Source: Flavipsychrobacter sp. (GTDB taxonomy: Bacteria; Bacteroidota; Bacteroidia; Chitinophagales; Chitinophagaceae). Taken from it: a stretch of DNA of 64,000 nt. Shown one piece after another: positions 17,703 through 27,234 of this stretch (positions are counted from its first letter, which is position 1; every line of letters begins with the position of its first letter). A program made the translations under genes and the position numbers. Where the stretch lies: assembly GCA_031292525.1 (NCBI GenBank), contig JARLGY010000045.1:62001-126000 (forward strand), in the 5' to 3' direction. The notes below the pieces were generated by a model. That model worked only from the letters and a program-made list of their open reading frames with translations. It did not search any database and was not told the DNA's origin.

Positions 17703-20219
17703 ATGCAATCTTTCGATTTTAAAAAATTCCTCCCATACCTGCTTATTGTAGTTGGGTTTGCTGTCCTTGCATTAATGTATTCCTATCCGTCTTTGCAAGG
17801 CAAAGTGCTCAGCCAGGGCGATAATATAAGCTGGAAGGGTATGTCGCATGAAGCTAGTGCTTATCACGATTCTACCGGTAAAGACGTTTTGTGGTCTAAC
17901 AGTATGTTTGGTGGTATGCCTACCTATACTTACTATGGGGCAGGAGGACACAATTTTATGTGGCAGTTACAATTTGCCTTCTCAATATTAGGCAAGCCAG
18001 CATGCTTTCTTTTTATGGCAATGCTCTGCTTTTATATACTTATGAGTGTGCTGGAGATAGATATGTGGGTGGGTATTGTAGGTGCCATTGCTTTTGCATT
18101 TTCCACTTATAATGTTATCATCATAGGTGCGGGACACGAAACAAAAATGTGGTGCATTGCATATATGCCGGCAGTAATTGCAGGGCTATTGCTAATATAT
18201 CGCTCTAAATACTTACCTGGTATTGCTATAATGGGTATTGCCTTTGCGTTGATGCTTACTCAAAGTCATTATCAAATCATTTATTATGAAGGCATTATCA
18301 TTCTATTTGCTGTAGCTGGTTTGCTGGCTATAGCAATTAAAGAGAATAATATAAAAAGGTTTGTCATTTCATCTTTGGTGGCCTTGGGTACTGCTGCCAT
18401 AGCTTTAGGACCTAATATGGCTGGTTTGCTTACTACTGCTGAATATTCAAAAGCTACCATGCGCGGAGGCCAAAGCGAACTGACTATGAACCACGACAAG
18501 CAAAAAACAGGTGGTGGATTGGATAAAGACTACGCCTTTTCTTGGAGCAATGGCATAGGGGAGACCTTTTGCATATTAGTGCCTGGCCTTTACGGGCGTG
18601 CGGACGGTGTAAGTGCAGGGGCTAATTCAAGCACCTACCAAGCGCTTACCCGTATGGGAGTACCAGATGAACAAGCTTCAGGAGTAGCAGAACGTTTACC
18701 TATGTACTGGGGACCTCAGCCATTTCTTTCAGGGCCCGTGTATTTTGGTGCTATTATTTGTTTCCTCTTTGTCCTTGGCCTTATTGTTATCCGCAGTCCG
18801 CACAAATGGTGGATAGTGGCTGTAAGTGCGTTGGCTATTATAATGTCATGGGGTAAGAACTTTGCTGGGTTGAACTACCTGTTGTTTGATACATTGCCAG
18901 GCCTGAATAAGTTTAGGACCCCATCTATGATATTGGTAATACCTCAATTCCTGTTTCCTTTATTGGGAATATGGGCGTTGAATGATATTGTTACAGGTAA
19001 AATAGCAAAAGCTGAAATCTGGAAAAAAGTAAAAACTGCAGCTATAATTACAGGTGGTCTTTGTCTGTTACTGGCTATAGGTGGCCGCATGTTCTTCGAT
19101 TTCAAGTCTCCCGTTAACGACAGTAAAATCGAGCAAAGCTTCGGACAGCAATTACGTAGTCCTGAAAATGGTGCTGCTATTGTAAAAGCTATTCAAGAAG
19201 ACCGTGCAACTATGGCAACAAATAGCGCATTGTGGAGCGCTGTGCTTATAGCTGCTGCAGCAGGCCTGCTATGGGCATTTTCAAGGAACAAGATAAAACC
19301 TTCAATGCTTGTCCTTTCTATGGGAATTCTTATAGCCACAGACCTGATAAAAGAGGATTGGAACTACCTGAACGATCGTAACTATACCGAAGCAAACGAC
19401 TACGATGCTACTTTCGAACCGCGCACGGTCGATAAGCAGATATTAGCGGATAAGGATCCATATTATAGAGTGCTCGATCTGACAAGAGATACATATAATG
19501 ACGCAGTTCAAGCTTACTTCCACAAATGTATAGGTGGATACCAAGCCGCAAAAATGGAGATATATCAGGACTTGATAGATATGCAGATGAAAAACAAATT
19601 CAATACACAGGTGTTGAATATGTTGAACACCAAGTATATCATCTTTAATGCAGGCCAGGATAAACAAGCTGTGCAGCAAAATCCTGATGCATGTGGTAAT
19701 GCCTGGTTTGTAGATAATATAAAGTGGGTGGCTACTGCTGATGAAGAAATGCAATCTTTAAATGCGAATTACTTAGGCGACACCACAAAAGTGCTTAACG
19801 GATTTGAACCTAAGAAGACAGCTATTATAAGAAATACGTACAAGAATGATATTAATGCGTCTAACTTCCAGAAAGACAGTTCTGCGCAAATAAAACTGGC
19901 ACAGTATGGGTTGGATGATATATCTTTTATATCAACAAATAGTAAAGAAGGTTTAGGTGTATTTTCAGACATCTACTACGAGAAAGGCTGGAAGGCATTT
20001 ATAGACGGTAAGGAAACACCAATTGTGAAAGCTGACTATGTATTGCGTGCTATTAAAATACCAGCAGGTAACCATAAAATAGAGTTTCATTTCCACCCCG
20101 ATAGTTTTTACAATGGCGACAAGCTAGCTATTATTACCTGTATCATCCTGTTTGGGGTAGCCATAGCAGCTGTAGTACAGGTGGTAAGAAAAGGCAACAC
20201 AACTGTGCAGGTAAAATGA
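17703..20219 (+). CDS. YfhO-like multi-pass membrane protein (GT-C type)
   Basis: An 838-residue membrane protein with an N-terminal hydrophobic segment (FLPYLLIVVGFAVLALMYSY), a periplasmic loop holding QGDNISWKGMSHEA and SNSMFGGMPTYTYYG, about ten further membrane segments, and a C-terminal soluble part ending in one more segment near residue 815. The loop and the late IYYEKGWKAFIDGKE region are typical of YfhO-family proteins, which resemble GT-C glycosyltransferases acting on lipid carriers. Family members have been linked to glycosylation of wall or surface polymers, but the donor and acceptor here are unknown. The stop overlaps the next start (ATGA), placing it at the head of a surface-polysaccharide run. 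Confidence 0.85.
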   Translation: MQSFDFKKFLPYLLIVVGFAVLALMYSYPSLQGKVLSQGDNISWKGMSHEASAYHDSTGKDVLWSNSMFGGMPTYTYYGAGGHNFMWQLQFAFSILGKPACFLFMAMLCFYILMSVLEIDMWVGIVGAIAFAFSTYNVIIIGAGHETKMWCIAYMPAVIAGLLLIYRSKYLPGIAIMGIAFALMLTQSHYQIIYYEGIIILFAVAGLLAIAIKENNIKRFVISSLVALGTAAIALGPNMAGLLTTAEYSKATMRGGQSELTMNHDKQKTGGGLDKDYAFSWSNGIGETFCILVPGLYGRADGVSAGANSSTYQALTRMGVPDEQASGVAERLPMYWGPQPFLSGPVYFGAIICFLFVLGLIVIRSPHKWWIVAVSALAIIMSWGKNFAGLNYLLFDTLPGLNKFRTPSMILVIPQFLFPLLGIWALNDIVTGKIAKAEIWKKVKTAAIITGGLCLLLAIGGRMFFDFKSPVNDSKIEQSFGQQLRSPENGAAIVKAIQEDRATMATNSALWSAVLIAAAAGLLWAFSRNKIKPSMLVLSMGILIATDLIKEDWNYLNDRNYTEANDYDATFEPRTVDKQILADKDPYYRVLDLTRDTYNDAVQAYFHKCIGGYQAAKMEIYQDLIDMQMKNKFNTQVLNMLNTKYIIFNAGQDKQAVQQNPDACGNAWFVDNIKWVATADEEMQSLNANYLGDTTKVLNGFEPKKTAIIRNTYKNDINASNFQKDSSAQIKLAQYGLDDISFISTNSKEGLGVFSDIYYEKGWKAFIDGKETPIVKADYVLRAIKIPAGNHKIEFHFHPDSFYNGDKLAIITCIILFGVAIAAVVQVVRKGNTTVQVK

Positions 20220-20752
20220 GCAATGGGCAGTCCCATACGTTAAAAAAGTCTTTCCGTAAGCGGCAGGGGGTGAGCATGGGTTTTTTAATTACGGATTTTT
20301 TATTCAGGAAGATATTCAGGCAAAACAGCGGTGTGAAATGGGCGATCCATCACACCGCAACAATACATTGTCCTGAAAATATAACAAGAGGTAAAAATGT
20401 GTATCCAGGCGATTCCCCCGGTGTATATATTAATGCTTTGAACGGGGTGCGCATTGGCGATTATACCAATATTGGTCCTAACGTGGGTATTGTCTCCGCC
20501 AATCACGATGTTATTAACAATGAAGTTCAGGTGAATACCTCTCCCATAGATATTGGCCGGTTTTGTTGGTTGGGAATGGGAGCAGTGGTATTACCAGGTG
20601 TGGTTTTGGGCGATTTTACCATAGTGGGTGCAGGTGCCATAGTAACAAAAAGTTTCCCGGAAGGGTATTGCGTACTGGCTGGTAACCCGGCAGTAATTAT
20701 AAAACAACTAAACAGATCAGCATGTGAAGTTTTTGCACGGAGCAAAACGTAA
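20216..20752 (+). CDS. Hexapeptide-repeat acyltransferase (WbbJ/LbetaH type)
   Basis: A 178-residue left-handed beta-helix acyltransferase. The imperfect hexapeptide repeats run from about 45 to 165 (IGDYTNIGPNVGIVSANHD, then IDIGRFCWLGMGAVVLPGVV and IVGAGAIVTKSF). The likely catalytic histidine is in SANHD. The ending AGNPAVIIKQ is a classic terminus of sugar O-acetyltransferases. It probably acetylates a polysaccharide building block. Its ATG overlaps the YfhO-like stop by 4 bp, and the next gene starts inside it. Confidence 0.88.
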   Translation: MSNGQSHTLKKSFRKRQGVSMGFLITDFLFRKIFRQNSGVKWAIHHTATIHCPENITRGKNVYPGDSPGVYINALNGVRIGDYTNIGPNVGIVSANHDVINNEVQVNTSPIDIGRFCWLGMGAVVLPGVVLGDFTIVGAGAIVTKSFPEGYCVLAGNPAVIIKQLNRSACEVFARSKT

Positions 20753-22148
20753 TCCTTTTTTAAGCAACGCTTTTTTTATATTCATCAGCAGGTTCTTCCC
20801 GTCAGTGGCAAACCTGGCGGTGATAAGCTATTACTCAAGGAATTTAGATGCTGCATTGTATGGCACTTATTCCAATTTTTGGATCAATCTGAACCTGCTG
20901 TATCCGCTTGCCTGCCTGGGCATTCACGTATTGGTGTTTACTTACCCAGCCAATTTCATTTTAAAGATCGTTAAGCGAATAAGCCTTTCACAATACAGTT
21001 TATATGGAATATGGCTTTCTATAATCGCAATCCTATTTGCCTTATTGCAATCAGCTTCGCTGCACACGTGGGCAGTTCCATTCTGTTTCATCATTGTGTA
21101 TGCGGCTACACTCATTTTTGAGTCCTGCCTCATGGTCTGCAAAAAATTTAGCATATTGGTCTGGATCAACGTGATATTTAGTATTCTATATTTTAGCATA
21201 CACAAGTATATCCTCAATTCCTCCTTTTCATTACAAAACCTGTTTACCGCCTTATTGCTGTTATGCGCAATAAGGTTGCTTATCTATATAGTTGTCGCGA
21301 GCAGGTACTTCTACCGGGAGGTGCAGGCAGATGAACCAACCACTCTTAACATCAAGAAAATACGCTCTTTATGGTTATATCTGGCGTTATACGATGTAGT
21401 GCAGAACTACTCTGGCTGGATAGATAAATTTATTGTCGCCCATACACTCGATAGCAGGTCATCCGGTATTTATTACAATGGATCGTTGAATATTCCATTT
21501 CTTCCTTTGCTCCTAGGTGCGGCACTAAGCGCGGTGCTCATAGAGTTATCTGATACCGGACAGGCCAATGAAACACCGCGAATACTAAAGCTAATGGACA
21601 AGACGGGACGCACAATGTCATGCATCGTTTTCCCATTGTTTTTCTTTTTGTTGTTGTACAGGTATCCGGTAGTTGTGTTACTCCTGTCCGCAAAGTATGT
21701 TCCCGCGATACCTGTTTTCCTGGTTTCACTTCTGGTACTGCCACTGCGTGCATACAGTTTCACGTCTGTATTGCAGCGCGAGCACCAGGGGGCTTTAATA
21801 AATAAAGGAGCGATTGCAGATGTAATTATTGGTTGTACCCTTATTTATCCGTTATATATACTTATTGGCTTACCGGGGGTGGCTTTAGCATTTGTTATTT
21901 CAACCTATTTGCAAGCGGGCTACTATATTTATCATACTGCGCGGGTATTGCAAGTCAGTTGGTACCGGCTTCTACCCCTAGGCAATTGGTTACTGAAGAT
22001 GGTAATATTTGGGCTCTTATTTATTGTTTTGCATTTAATCACCACTCATTATTTTACTAATCTAATTGCTGTAATTTTAGGTGCGGTTTCTACTCTGGCT
22101 ATTATACTATTTACGCTATGGCTGGAAATCAAAAAACAAGCAGTATAA
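20724..22148 (+). CDS. Polysaccharide flippase (MOP/PST superfamily)
   Basis: A 474-residue protein with about 12-14 hydrophobic segments across its length and an N-terminus of Wzx type (NAFFIFISRFFPSVANLAVI). MOP flippases move lipid-linked sugars across the inner membrane. The best start is the GTG at 20724, which lies 29 bp inside the acyltransferase gene in a different frame. The flanking genes (YfhO-like, acyltransferase) fit a glycan export role. The substrate cannot be told from sequence. Confidence 0.85.
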   Translation: MKFLHGAKRNPFLSNAFFIFISRFFPSVANLAVISYYSRNLDAALYGTYSNFWINLNLLYPLACLGIHVLVFTYPANFILKIVKRISLSQYSLYGIWLSIIAILFALLQSASLHTWAVPFCFIIVYAATLIFESCLMVCKKFSILVWINVIFSILYFSIHKYILNSSFSLQNLFTALLLLCAIRLLIYIVVASRYFYREVQADEPTTLNIKKIRSLWLYLALYDVVQNYSGWIDKFIVAHTLDSRSSGIYYNGSLNIPFLPLLLGAALSAVLIELSDTGQANETPRILKLMDKTGRTMSCIVFPLFFFLLLYRYPVVVLLLSAKYVPAIPVFLVSLLVLPLRAYSFTSVLQREHQGALINKGAIADVIIGCTLIYPLYILIGLPGVALAFVISTYLQAGYYIYHTARVLQVSWYRLLPLGNWLLKMVIFGLLFIVLHLITTHYFTNLIAVILGAVSTLAIILFTLWLEIKKQAV

Positions 22149-23156
22149 ATGGCACATCAACACAGGCGGCCTGAATTTAAAAATATAGATAATACAGGGT
22201 TTGCTGCTAACAGTAATGCTGAAGGTTCTCGCCTTACCAATAAAGATGGATCGACCAACCTGCGAAAAACCGGCTTGCGTTATTGGGAGCATATAAGTAC
22301 CTACCATACGCTCTTACGCATGAGTCGCGGTAAATTTATGTTGTTAGTGCTGTTGTTTTATACTTGTATCAATTTGTTTTTTGCGTCTATGTTCTATGTT
22401 ATTGGTGTAGAACATCTTATTGGTACAGACGGGTCCACCAGCCGTTTTTATCAGTTTATGGATGCTTTTTTCTTTAGCTCTCAAACATTGACAACAGTAG
22501 GCTATGGGCACGTGGCACCTACCGGAATGCTTACAAATGCAGTAGCATCGGTTGAATCTTTGTTGGGTATTTTAATATTTGCTGTAGTTACCGGTCTTAT
22601 GTACGGGCGATTTGCCAGGCCAAGGGCGTACCTGCAGTTTAGTCATAATGTTTTAGTGTCTCCCTACAAAGGTGGCAGGGCTTTAATGTTTCGGGTGGCT
22701 ACCTATAAAAACAACAATCTTACAGATGCTGAAACACAAGTTACTGCAGCAATGCATGTAATGGAAGAGGGGAAGATGGTAACACGATTTTACCAGTTGA
22801 AGCTGGAGATCAGTCGGGTAAATTCCCTGGCATTGAGCTGGACAATTGTGCATGCCCTGGATGAAAATAGTCCCATGTATAACTATACTTACCAGGAGCT
22901 TAAAGATAGTAAAATAGAGATCATAGTAGCGATTAAAGCTTTTGATGATCATTTTTCCAATATAGTACAGCAGCGCACATCTTACACCCTTAACGAAGTA
23001 GTATATGGTGCCAAGTTTCTTCCTATGTTCCACCGCGCAACAGATGGCTCAGAAACCATATTGGAACTGGATAAAATAAATGCATACGAAAAAGTAGCTT
23101 TACCCGAAATGGATTTTAATACAGAAGCAGTAGAAAGTACAACTGCAAAAATATAA
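22149..23156 (+). CDS. Inward-rectifier potassium channel, KirBac type
   Basis: A 335-residue channel subunit. TM1 lies at about 60-80 ([20 protein letters not shown]), then the pore helix with the K+ selectivity filter TTVGYG at 115-120, then TM2 ([20 protein letters not shown]). A cytoplasmic immunoglobulin-like Kir domain fills 150-310 ([20 protein letters not shown]). The ATG follows the flippase stop with no base between them (TAA ATG). Why a potassium channel sits in this run is not clear from sequence. Confidence 0.94.
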   Translation: MAHQHRRPEFKNIDNTGFAANSNAEGSRLTNKDGSTNLRKTGLRYWEHISTYHTLLRMSRGKFMLLVLLFYTCINLFFASMFYVIGVEHLIGTDGSTSRFYQFMDAFFFSSQTLTTVGYGHVAPTGMLTNAVASVESLLGILIFAVVTGLMYGRFARPRAYLQFSHNVLVSPYKGGRALMFRVATYKNNNLTDAETQVTAAMHVMEEGKMVTRFYQLKLEISRVNSLALSWTIVHALDENSPMYNYTYQELKDSKIEIIVAIKAFDDHFSNIVQQRTSYTLNEVVYGAKFLPMFHRATDGSETILELDKINAYEKVALPEMDFNTEAVESTTAKI

Positions 23157-23164
23157 ATTTGTTT

Positions 23165-24397
23165 ATGCCATCCTCAAAAACTGCAGTGTCAAAATCTCAT
23201 TTTTACCTCGAAAAAGAAGAACGTTACGGAGCGCATAATTATCATCCTCTACCTGTGGTACTCACTAAAGGCGAAGGCGTATTTGTATGGGATGTTGAAG
23301 GCCAGCGTTATTTCGATTTCCTTTCAGGTTATTCAGCTATTAACCAGGGGCATTGTCACCCCAAGATAATACAGGCACTTATTGAGCAGGCTTCAAAAAT
23401 AACACTTACATCAAGGGCTTTCCACAGCGACCTGCTAGGTGAATATGCCGAGTTCATTACTCGTTACTTTGGTTACGACAAAGTATTGCCAATGAATACG
23501 GGTGTTGAGGCTGTAGAAACGGCCTTGAAACTTGCCCGCAGGTGGGGATACGAGGTGAAAGGGGTGCATAAGAATAAGGCGAAGATCATAGTTTGTGAAA
23601 ATAATTTTCACGGTCGCACCATCAATGTGATCTCCTTTAGTTCCGACCCTGATTCTAAAAAGAATTTTGGCCCTTTTAATACCGGTTATGAACTAATACC
23701 CTATAATGATATTACTGCTCTGGAAACTGCGTTGCAGGATAAGGATGTGGTCGCTTTTCTTGTTGAACCCATACAGGGCGAGGCTGGGGTAGTAGTGCCA
23801 GATGATGGTTATCTTGCTAAAGCTGCGGCATTGTGCAAGGCTGCAAATGTACTATTGCTGGCCGATGAGATACAGACAGGGTTGGCACGTACTGGCAAAA
23901 TGCTGGCCTGCGATTATGAAAATATAAGACCAGACATCCTGATACTAGGTAAAGCATTGTCCGGCGGTACTATGCCTGTCTCGGCAGTACTGGCCGACGA
24001 TGAGATCATGCTTACCATAAAGCCGGGTGACCATGGTTCAACCTATGGCGGCAATCCGCTGGCATGTAAAATTGCTATAGCGTCTCTGCAAGTACTGAAA
24101 GAAGAAGGCATGGCAGAAAATGCGTACACACAGGGCATATATCTTCGGGAGCAATTGAATGCACTGGAACATGAAAATATATCCCTTGTTAGAGGCAAGG
24201 GCCTACTAAATGCCATAGTAATAAAGCACGAAGACAAAAATGCGGCATGGGACATCTGTATCCGCCTTAAAGAATGTGGTTTGTTGGCTAAACCTACCCA
24301 TGGGGATAAAATACGTTTCGCGCCGCCACTCATTATAACACAGGATCAGGTTACAGAATGTGTCAGTATTATTAAACATAGTTTAGAATCATTTTAA
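23165..24397 (+). CDS. rocD: Ornithine aminotransferase
   Basis: A 410-residue class-III PLP aminotransferase that converts ornithine and 2-oxoglutarate to glutamate-semialdehyde and glutamate. Signature stretches are [13 protein letters not shown] at the N-terminus (specific to ornithine aminotransferases), [46 protein letters not shown] and LGKALSGG with the PLP lysine at residue 263. The ATG at 23165 is preferred over a TTG two codons earlier. It lies 8 bp after the Kir gene and 1 bp before the next gene, so it is almost certainly cotranscribed. Confidence 0.95.
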   Translation: MPSSKTAVSKSHFYLEKEERYGAHNYHPLPVVLTKGEGVFVWDVEGQRYFDFLSGYSAINQGHCHPKIIQALIEQASKITLTSRAFHSDLLGEYAEFITRYFGYDKVLPMNTGVEAVETALKLARRWGYEVKGVHKNKAKIIVCENNFHGRTINVISFSSDPDSKKNFGPFNTGYELIPYNDITALETALQDKDVVAFLVEPIQGEAGVVVPDDGYLAKAAALCKAANVLLLADEIQTGLARTGKMLACDYENIRPDILILGKALSGGTMPVSAVLADDEIMLTIKPGDHGSTYGGNPLACKIAIASLQVLKEEGMAENAYTQGIYLREQLNALEHENISLVRGKGLLNAIVIKHEDKNAAWDICIRLKECGLLAKPTHGDKIRFAPPLIITQDQVTECVSIIKHSLESF

Positions 24398-24398
24398 A

Positions 24399-25112
24399 AT
24401 GCCAAAAACAAACCAGCAGCACCACGAGGAAAAGCATTTTACCAGTTCAGAATTGGTAACGGATATTGTGATTGGTATGTCTGACGGCCTTACTGTGCCG
24501 TTTGCATTAGCTGCAGGCCTTAGCGGAGCCGCTGGTATCACTGCAGGTATAGTAGTAACAGCAGGGCTAGCAGAAATAGTAGCGGGCTCTATAGCTATGG
24601 GATTGGGTGGATACCTTGCCGGGAAGACTGAAATAGATCATTATGATGCCGAACTCGCGCGTGAGCAGCTTGAGGTAGAGAAGGTGCCAGAGATGGAAAA
24701 GCAGGAGGTAAGGGATGTGTTTGCCGGTATGGGGCTGAGTAAGGATACACAGAACATGATAGCCGATGAAATGGCAAAGGATAAGGATAATTGGGTGGAT
24801 TTTATGATGAAGTACGAGTTGGGGCTTGATAAACCAGATCCTAAGCGTGCACGCAATAGCGCATTAAATATTGGTGTCTCGTACATAGTAGGCGGACTGA
24901 TTCCGCTTTCACCTTATTTTTTTGTAAAGAAACCTGTTGATGGTTTGCTCTGGTCGTCTATTATTACCGTTATTTGTTTGCTTGTATTTGGTTTCTTTAA
25001 AGCAAAATTTACTGGACAAAATCCAGTAGCCGGGGCTATAAGGGTAGCCTTGATAGGTTCGGTTGCGGCAGGAGCAGCTTTCTTTATAGCGCGGTTGATA
25101 AACGGGGGATAG
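24399..25112 (+). CDS. VIT1/CCC1-family Fe2+/Mn2+ transporter
   Basis: A 237-residue membrane protein. The first segment pair (SDGLTVPFALAAGLSGAAG and IVAGSIAMGLGGYLAGKTE) is the VIT signature. A charged cytoplasmic region rich in Glu (about 85-150) follows, which binds metal in known relatives. Three more segments complete the bundle. The family exports or stores iron or manganese by proton exchange. It is the last gene of the six-gene plus-strand run and is convergent with truA (5-bp gap). Confidence 0.9.
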   Translation: MPKTNQQHHEEKHFTSSELVTDIVIGMSDGLTVPFALAAGLSGAAGITAGIVVTAGLAEIVAGSIAMGLGGYLAGKTEIDHYDAELAREQLEVEKVPEMEKQEVRDVFAGMGLSKDTQNMIADEMAKDKDNWVDFMMKYELGLDKPDPKRARNSALNIGVSYIVGGLIPLSPYFFVKKPVDGLLWSSIITVICLLVFGFFKAKFTGQNPVAGAIRVALIGSVAAGAAFFIARLINGG

Positions 25113-25117
25113 CGTTA

Positions 25118-25867
25118 TTAAACTATTCGTTGTAGTACTCCATCCTCATAGCTAATATTTTCAAGGTACAGACCATGGCCGGCAACGCTAAAGTCAGCCT
25201 TTGTACAGTCACGTCTTTCAATTATAGACCTGAATTGCGCTATTGTTATTTTGCCTCGTGCTACTTGTAATTGTGTGCCCACAAGGCCACGTACCATTCC
25301 CCGCAGGAACCTATTACCCTCAACTATGTAATGCAACTCATTATCATGCTCTTCCCATACTGACCGGGTAAGGTTGCATATGAACGTATTAGATTGAGTG
25401 TTGCGTTTTGAAAATGTTTCAAAGTTGGTGTACTCTGGCAATATGGCTGCAGCTTTGTGCAATAAGTCTCGATTAATGGTAAAGGGGTAGAACAACCCCC
25501 TTTCATACATAAAAGGATCTTTAGCATGATAAATCCGATACCTGTAGCGCCTACTTATAGCGTGGAAGCGTGCATTTAGATCGTCAGCTGCAGTATATAT
25601 TTGCTTCACGCATACCGTATGCGGCAGTATGGCATTCATCTTATATTGAAAGTTATGAAGAGGCTGCAGGGTATCAAAATGATAAAAATTGCATAAGGCG
25701 TGTACTCCGGCATCTGTGCGGCTGGCGCCGAATGAAATGATGGGTTCCCGCAACAATGTACTGAGCGCCTTGTTGATTGCCAACTGCACAGTTATCTGGT
25801 TGCCTTGTACCTGCGAACCATGAAATGCCGTACCATCATATGCCACTTCAAGGAAGTAACGGGCCAT
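25118..25867 (-). CDS. truA: tRNA pseudouridine(38-40) synthase TruA
   Basis: A 249-residue enzyme that isomerises uridines 38-40 in the tRNA anticodon stem-loop. The catalytic aspartate lies in GASRTDAGVHAL (about residue 52). Other family features are YDGTAFHGSQVQGN near the start, RFHAISRRYRYRI and RFLRGMVRGLVGT toward the end. Length is normal. Convergent with the VIT1-like gene. Confidence 0.96.
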   Translation of the reverse strand: MARYFLEVAYDGTAFHGSQVQGNQITVQLAINKALSTLLREPIISFGASRTDAGVHALCNFYHFDTLQPLHNFQYKMNAILPHTVCVKQIYTAADDLNARFHAISRRYRYRIYHAKDPFMYERGLFYPFTINRDLLHKAAAILPEYTNFETFSKRNTQSNTFICNLTRSVWEEHDNELHYIVEGNRFLRGMVRGLVGTQLQVARGKITIAQFRSIIERRDCTKADFSVAGHGLYLENISYEDGVLQRIV

Positions 25868-25911
25868 AAATGCTGAAAGTTAAAAAGGGTAAAAATAATC
25901 TGTAGTGGCCA

Positions 25912-26931
25912 TTACTTGGCTACATGACGTTTCTTTTTTTGCAATTGGTGCCCCAGGATACCAAATGTAACGGCCAGCACCAGGAAGAAGATCCCCTTAT
26001 TCATAGAATCCCAGAAGAATTCAAAATACCGGGTGTATAAATTAATGAGCAGGAAGAGGATACCCATATCGCGCGCCAGGTCGTCTTTATACTTTATGCC
26101 CAACCAGAATGATATGATAGCTGCCGCCGCAAAGACTATAGAATAGCCAATAACATGTACCTGCCGTACCTTGGCCCATTCAGACAAGTAGTTGATATTG
26201 CCAAAAATGGATACTCCCCATAAGGCAAGGGAAAAGAGCACAAGACCTGTAGCGAATGTGATGCGCTGGGCATACAGGACGCTTTTAATATTCAGCTGTA
26301 TAAATGAGAAGCCCAGCAAGACCAGCCCAAACAAGGCGAAACGTACCGGGTAGTTCATACCCCAGAAAAGGTATTGGTCGCTGTGAGTTGTGCTAAAGCT
26401 GCTGTACCACGCCAGCAAAGCCAGTACGGCGCATATCCATAATGATCTTGCGCGGAATGCTATACTGAGTATGAACAACAGTACACTGGCTATTAGGAAG
26501 AGCAGGGTATAGCTGCCTGTGGGGGTTACCATCTTGGCAAAATATACCAGCGATGTAAGCACCCCCAAAGCCCCGAATACATGATACACCTCATATGCCG
26601 TAGTGCTTAAGTGCGACTTCCTGGCCTGTATGTACCAGAACCACGCAGCAGTAAGTAGAGCAGTTGATATGGCTATTGTTATATTACCCAGGGAGAAGTA
26701 TTTCTTTACCTGCTCCAGTAGCTTCTCATCTATGAAAATAGCGCCAAATGCAAGCAGGGTGCACGACAACGCTATGATGAAAAAATACTGGGCTATCTGC
26801 TGCCTTTGCGAGGCCTGTACTGTCACGGTAGCTTTCAGGCGGTGCACTTCATCGGGAGGAAGCACGTTTTCTTTGCCCCATTCGTCAAGGGCATTTTGTA
26901 TTATTTCGTATTCCTGTTTGGTTACTTCCAT
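25912..26931 (-). CDS. Multi-pass membrane protein, DUF2157-like
   Basis: A 339-residue protein with a soluble N-terminus of about 45 residues (EIIQNALDEWGKENVLPPDE) followed by about ten hydrophobic segments in short hairpins. The N-terminal helical motif and layout resemble DUF2157 proteins, whose function is not established. It lies 44 bp upstream of truA on the same strand and may be cotranscribed. A terminator-like hairpin lies about 40 bp before its start. Confidence 0.75.
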   Translation of the reverse strand: MEVTKQEYEIIQNALDEWGKENVLPPDEVHRLKATVTVQASQRQQIAQYFFIIALSCTLLAFGAIFIDEKLLEQVKKYFSLGNITIAISTALLTAAWFWYIQARKSHLSTTAYEVYHVFGALGVLTSLVYFAKMVTPTGSYTLLFLIASVLLFILSIAFRARSLWICAVLALLAWYSSFSTTHSDQYLFWGMNYPVRFALFGLVLLGFSFIQLNIKSVLYAQRITFATGLVLFSLALWGVSIFGNINYLSEWAKVRQVHVIGYSIVFAAAAIISFWLGIKYKDDLARDMGILFLLINLYTRYFEFFWDSMNKGIFFLVLAVTFGILGHQLQKKKRHVAK

Positions 26932-26961
26932 GATGACACACGAAAATTACGCAAAACAAAA

Positions 26962-26986
26962 TAAAAAAAAGGCCCTGGACAGGGCC
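26962..26986 (-). terminator. Orphan terminator-like hairpin reading leftward
   Basis: On the minus strand GGCCCT-GTCC-AGGGCC is followed at once by a run of eight or nine T. It is oriented toward the DUF2157-like gene, yet no minus-strand gene lies upstream. It may end a small RNA or act as a leader attenuator. Confidence 0.6.
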
Positions 26987-27206
26987 CTTACATATAAAGG
27001 ATAAGAGAGAAAAAATTTATCATCCCGCAGGATGTATATAGCGTGTTTTTGTGCGTTATTGTGTTACAAATATGATATGATATTCGCGTTGTTCAAAGCG
27101 TAAAAGGGCTGTTAACGAGTCGCTAACAAGTGGTTAACAAATGTGGAAATGATGACGCAAGGAGTCGGCATCTATTTTCAACTCTTGTATCTGCTGATAG
27201 ATGTAT

Positions 27207-27214
27207 TACATTTG
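27207..27214 (+). promoter_or_regulatory. TAnnTTTG promoter box for the purine nucleoside phosphorylase
   Basis: TACATTTG lies 20 nt before the ATG at 27235 and supports that start over an upstream one at 27130. Confidence 0.55.
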
Positions 27215-27234
27215 ACTCCCTAAAAGGATACTAC

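Larger units (their letters stand above)
26932..27234. other. Intergenic region with an orphan terminator and a promoter
   Basis: This 303-bp gap between divergent genes holds a minus-strand terminator (26970-26986), a small inverted repeat GATAA/TTATC near 27001-27020 and the PNP promoter box at 27207. No coding frame of note is seen, although the PNP frame is open upstream to 27130 without a plausible start. Confidence 0.6.
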
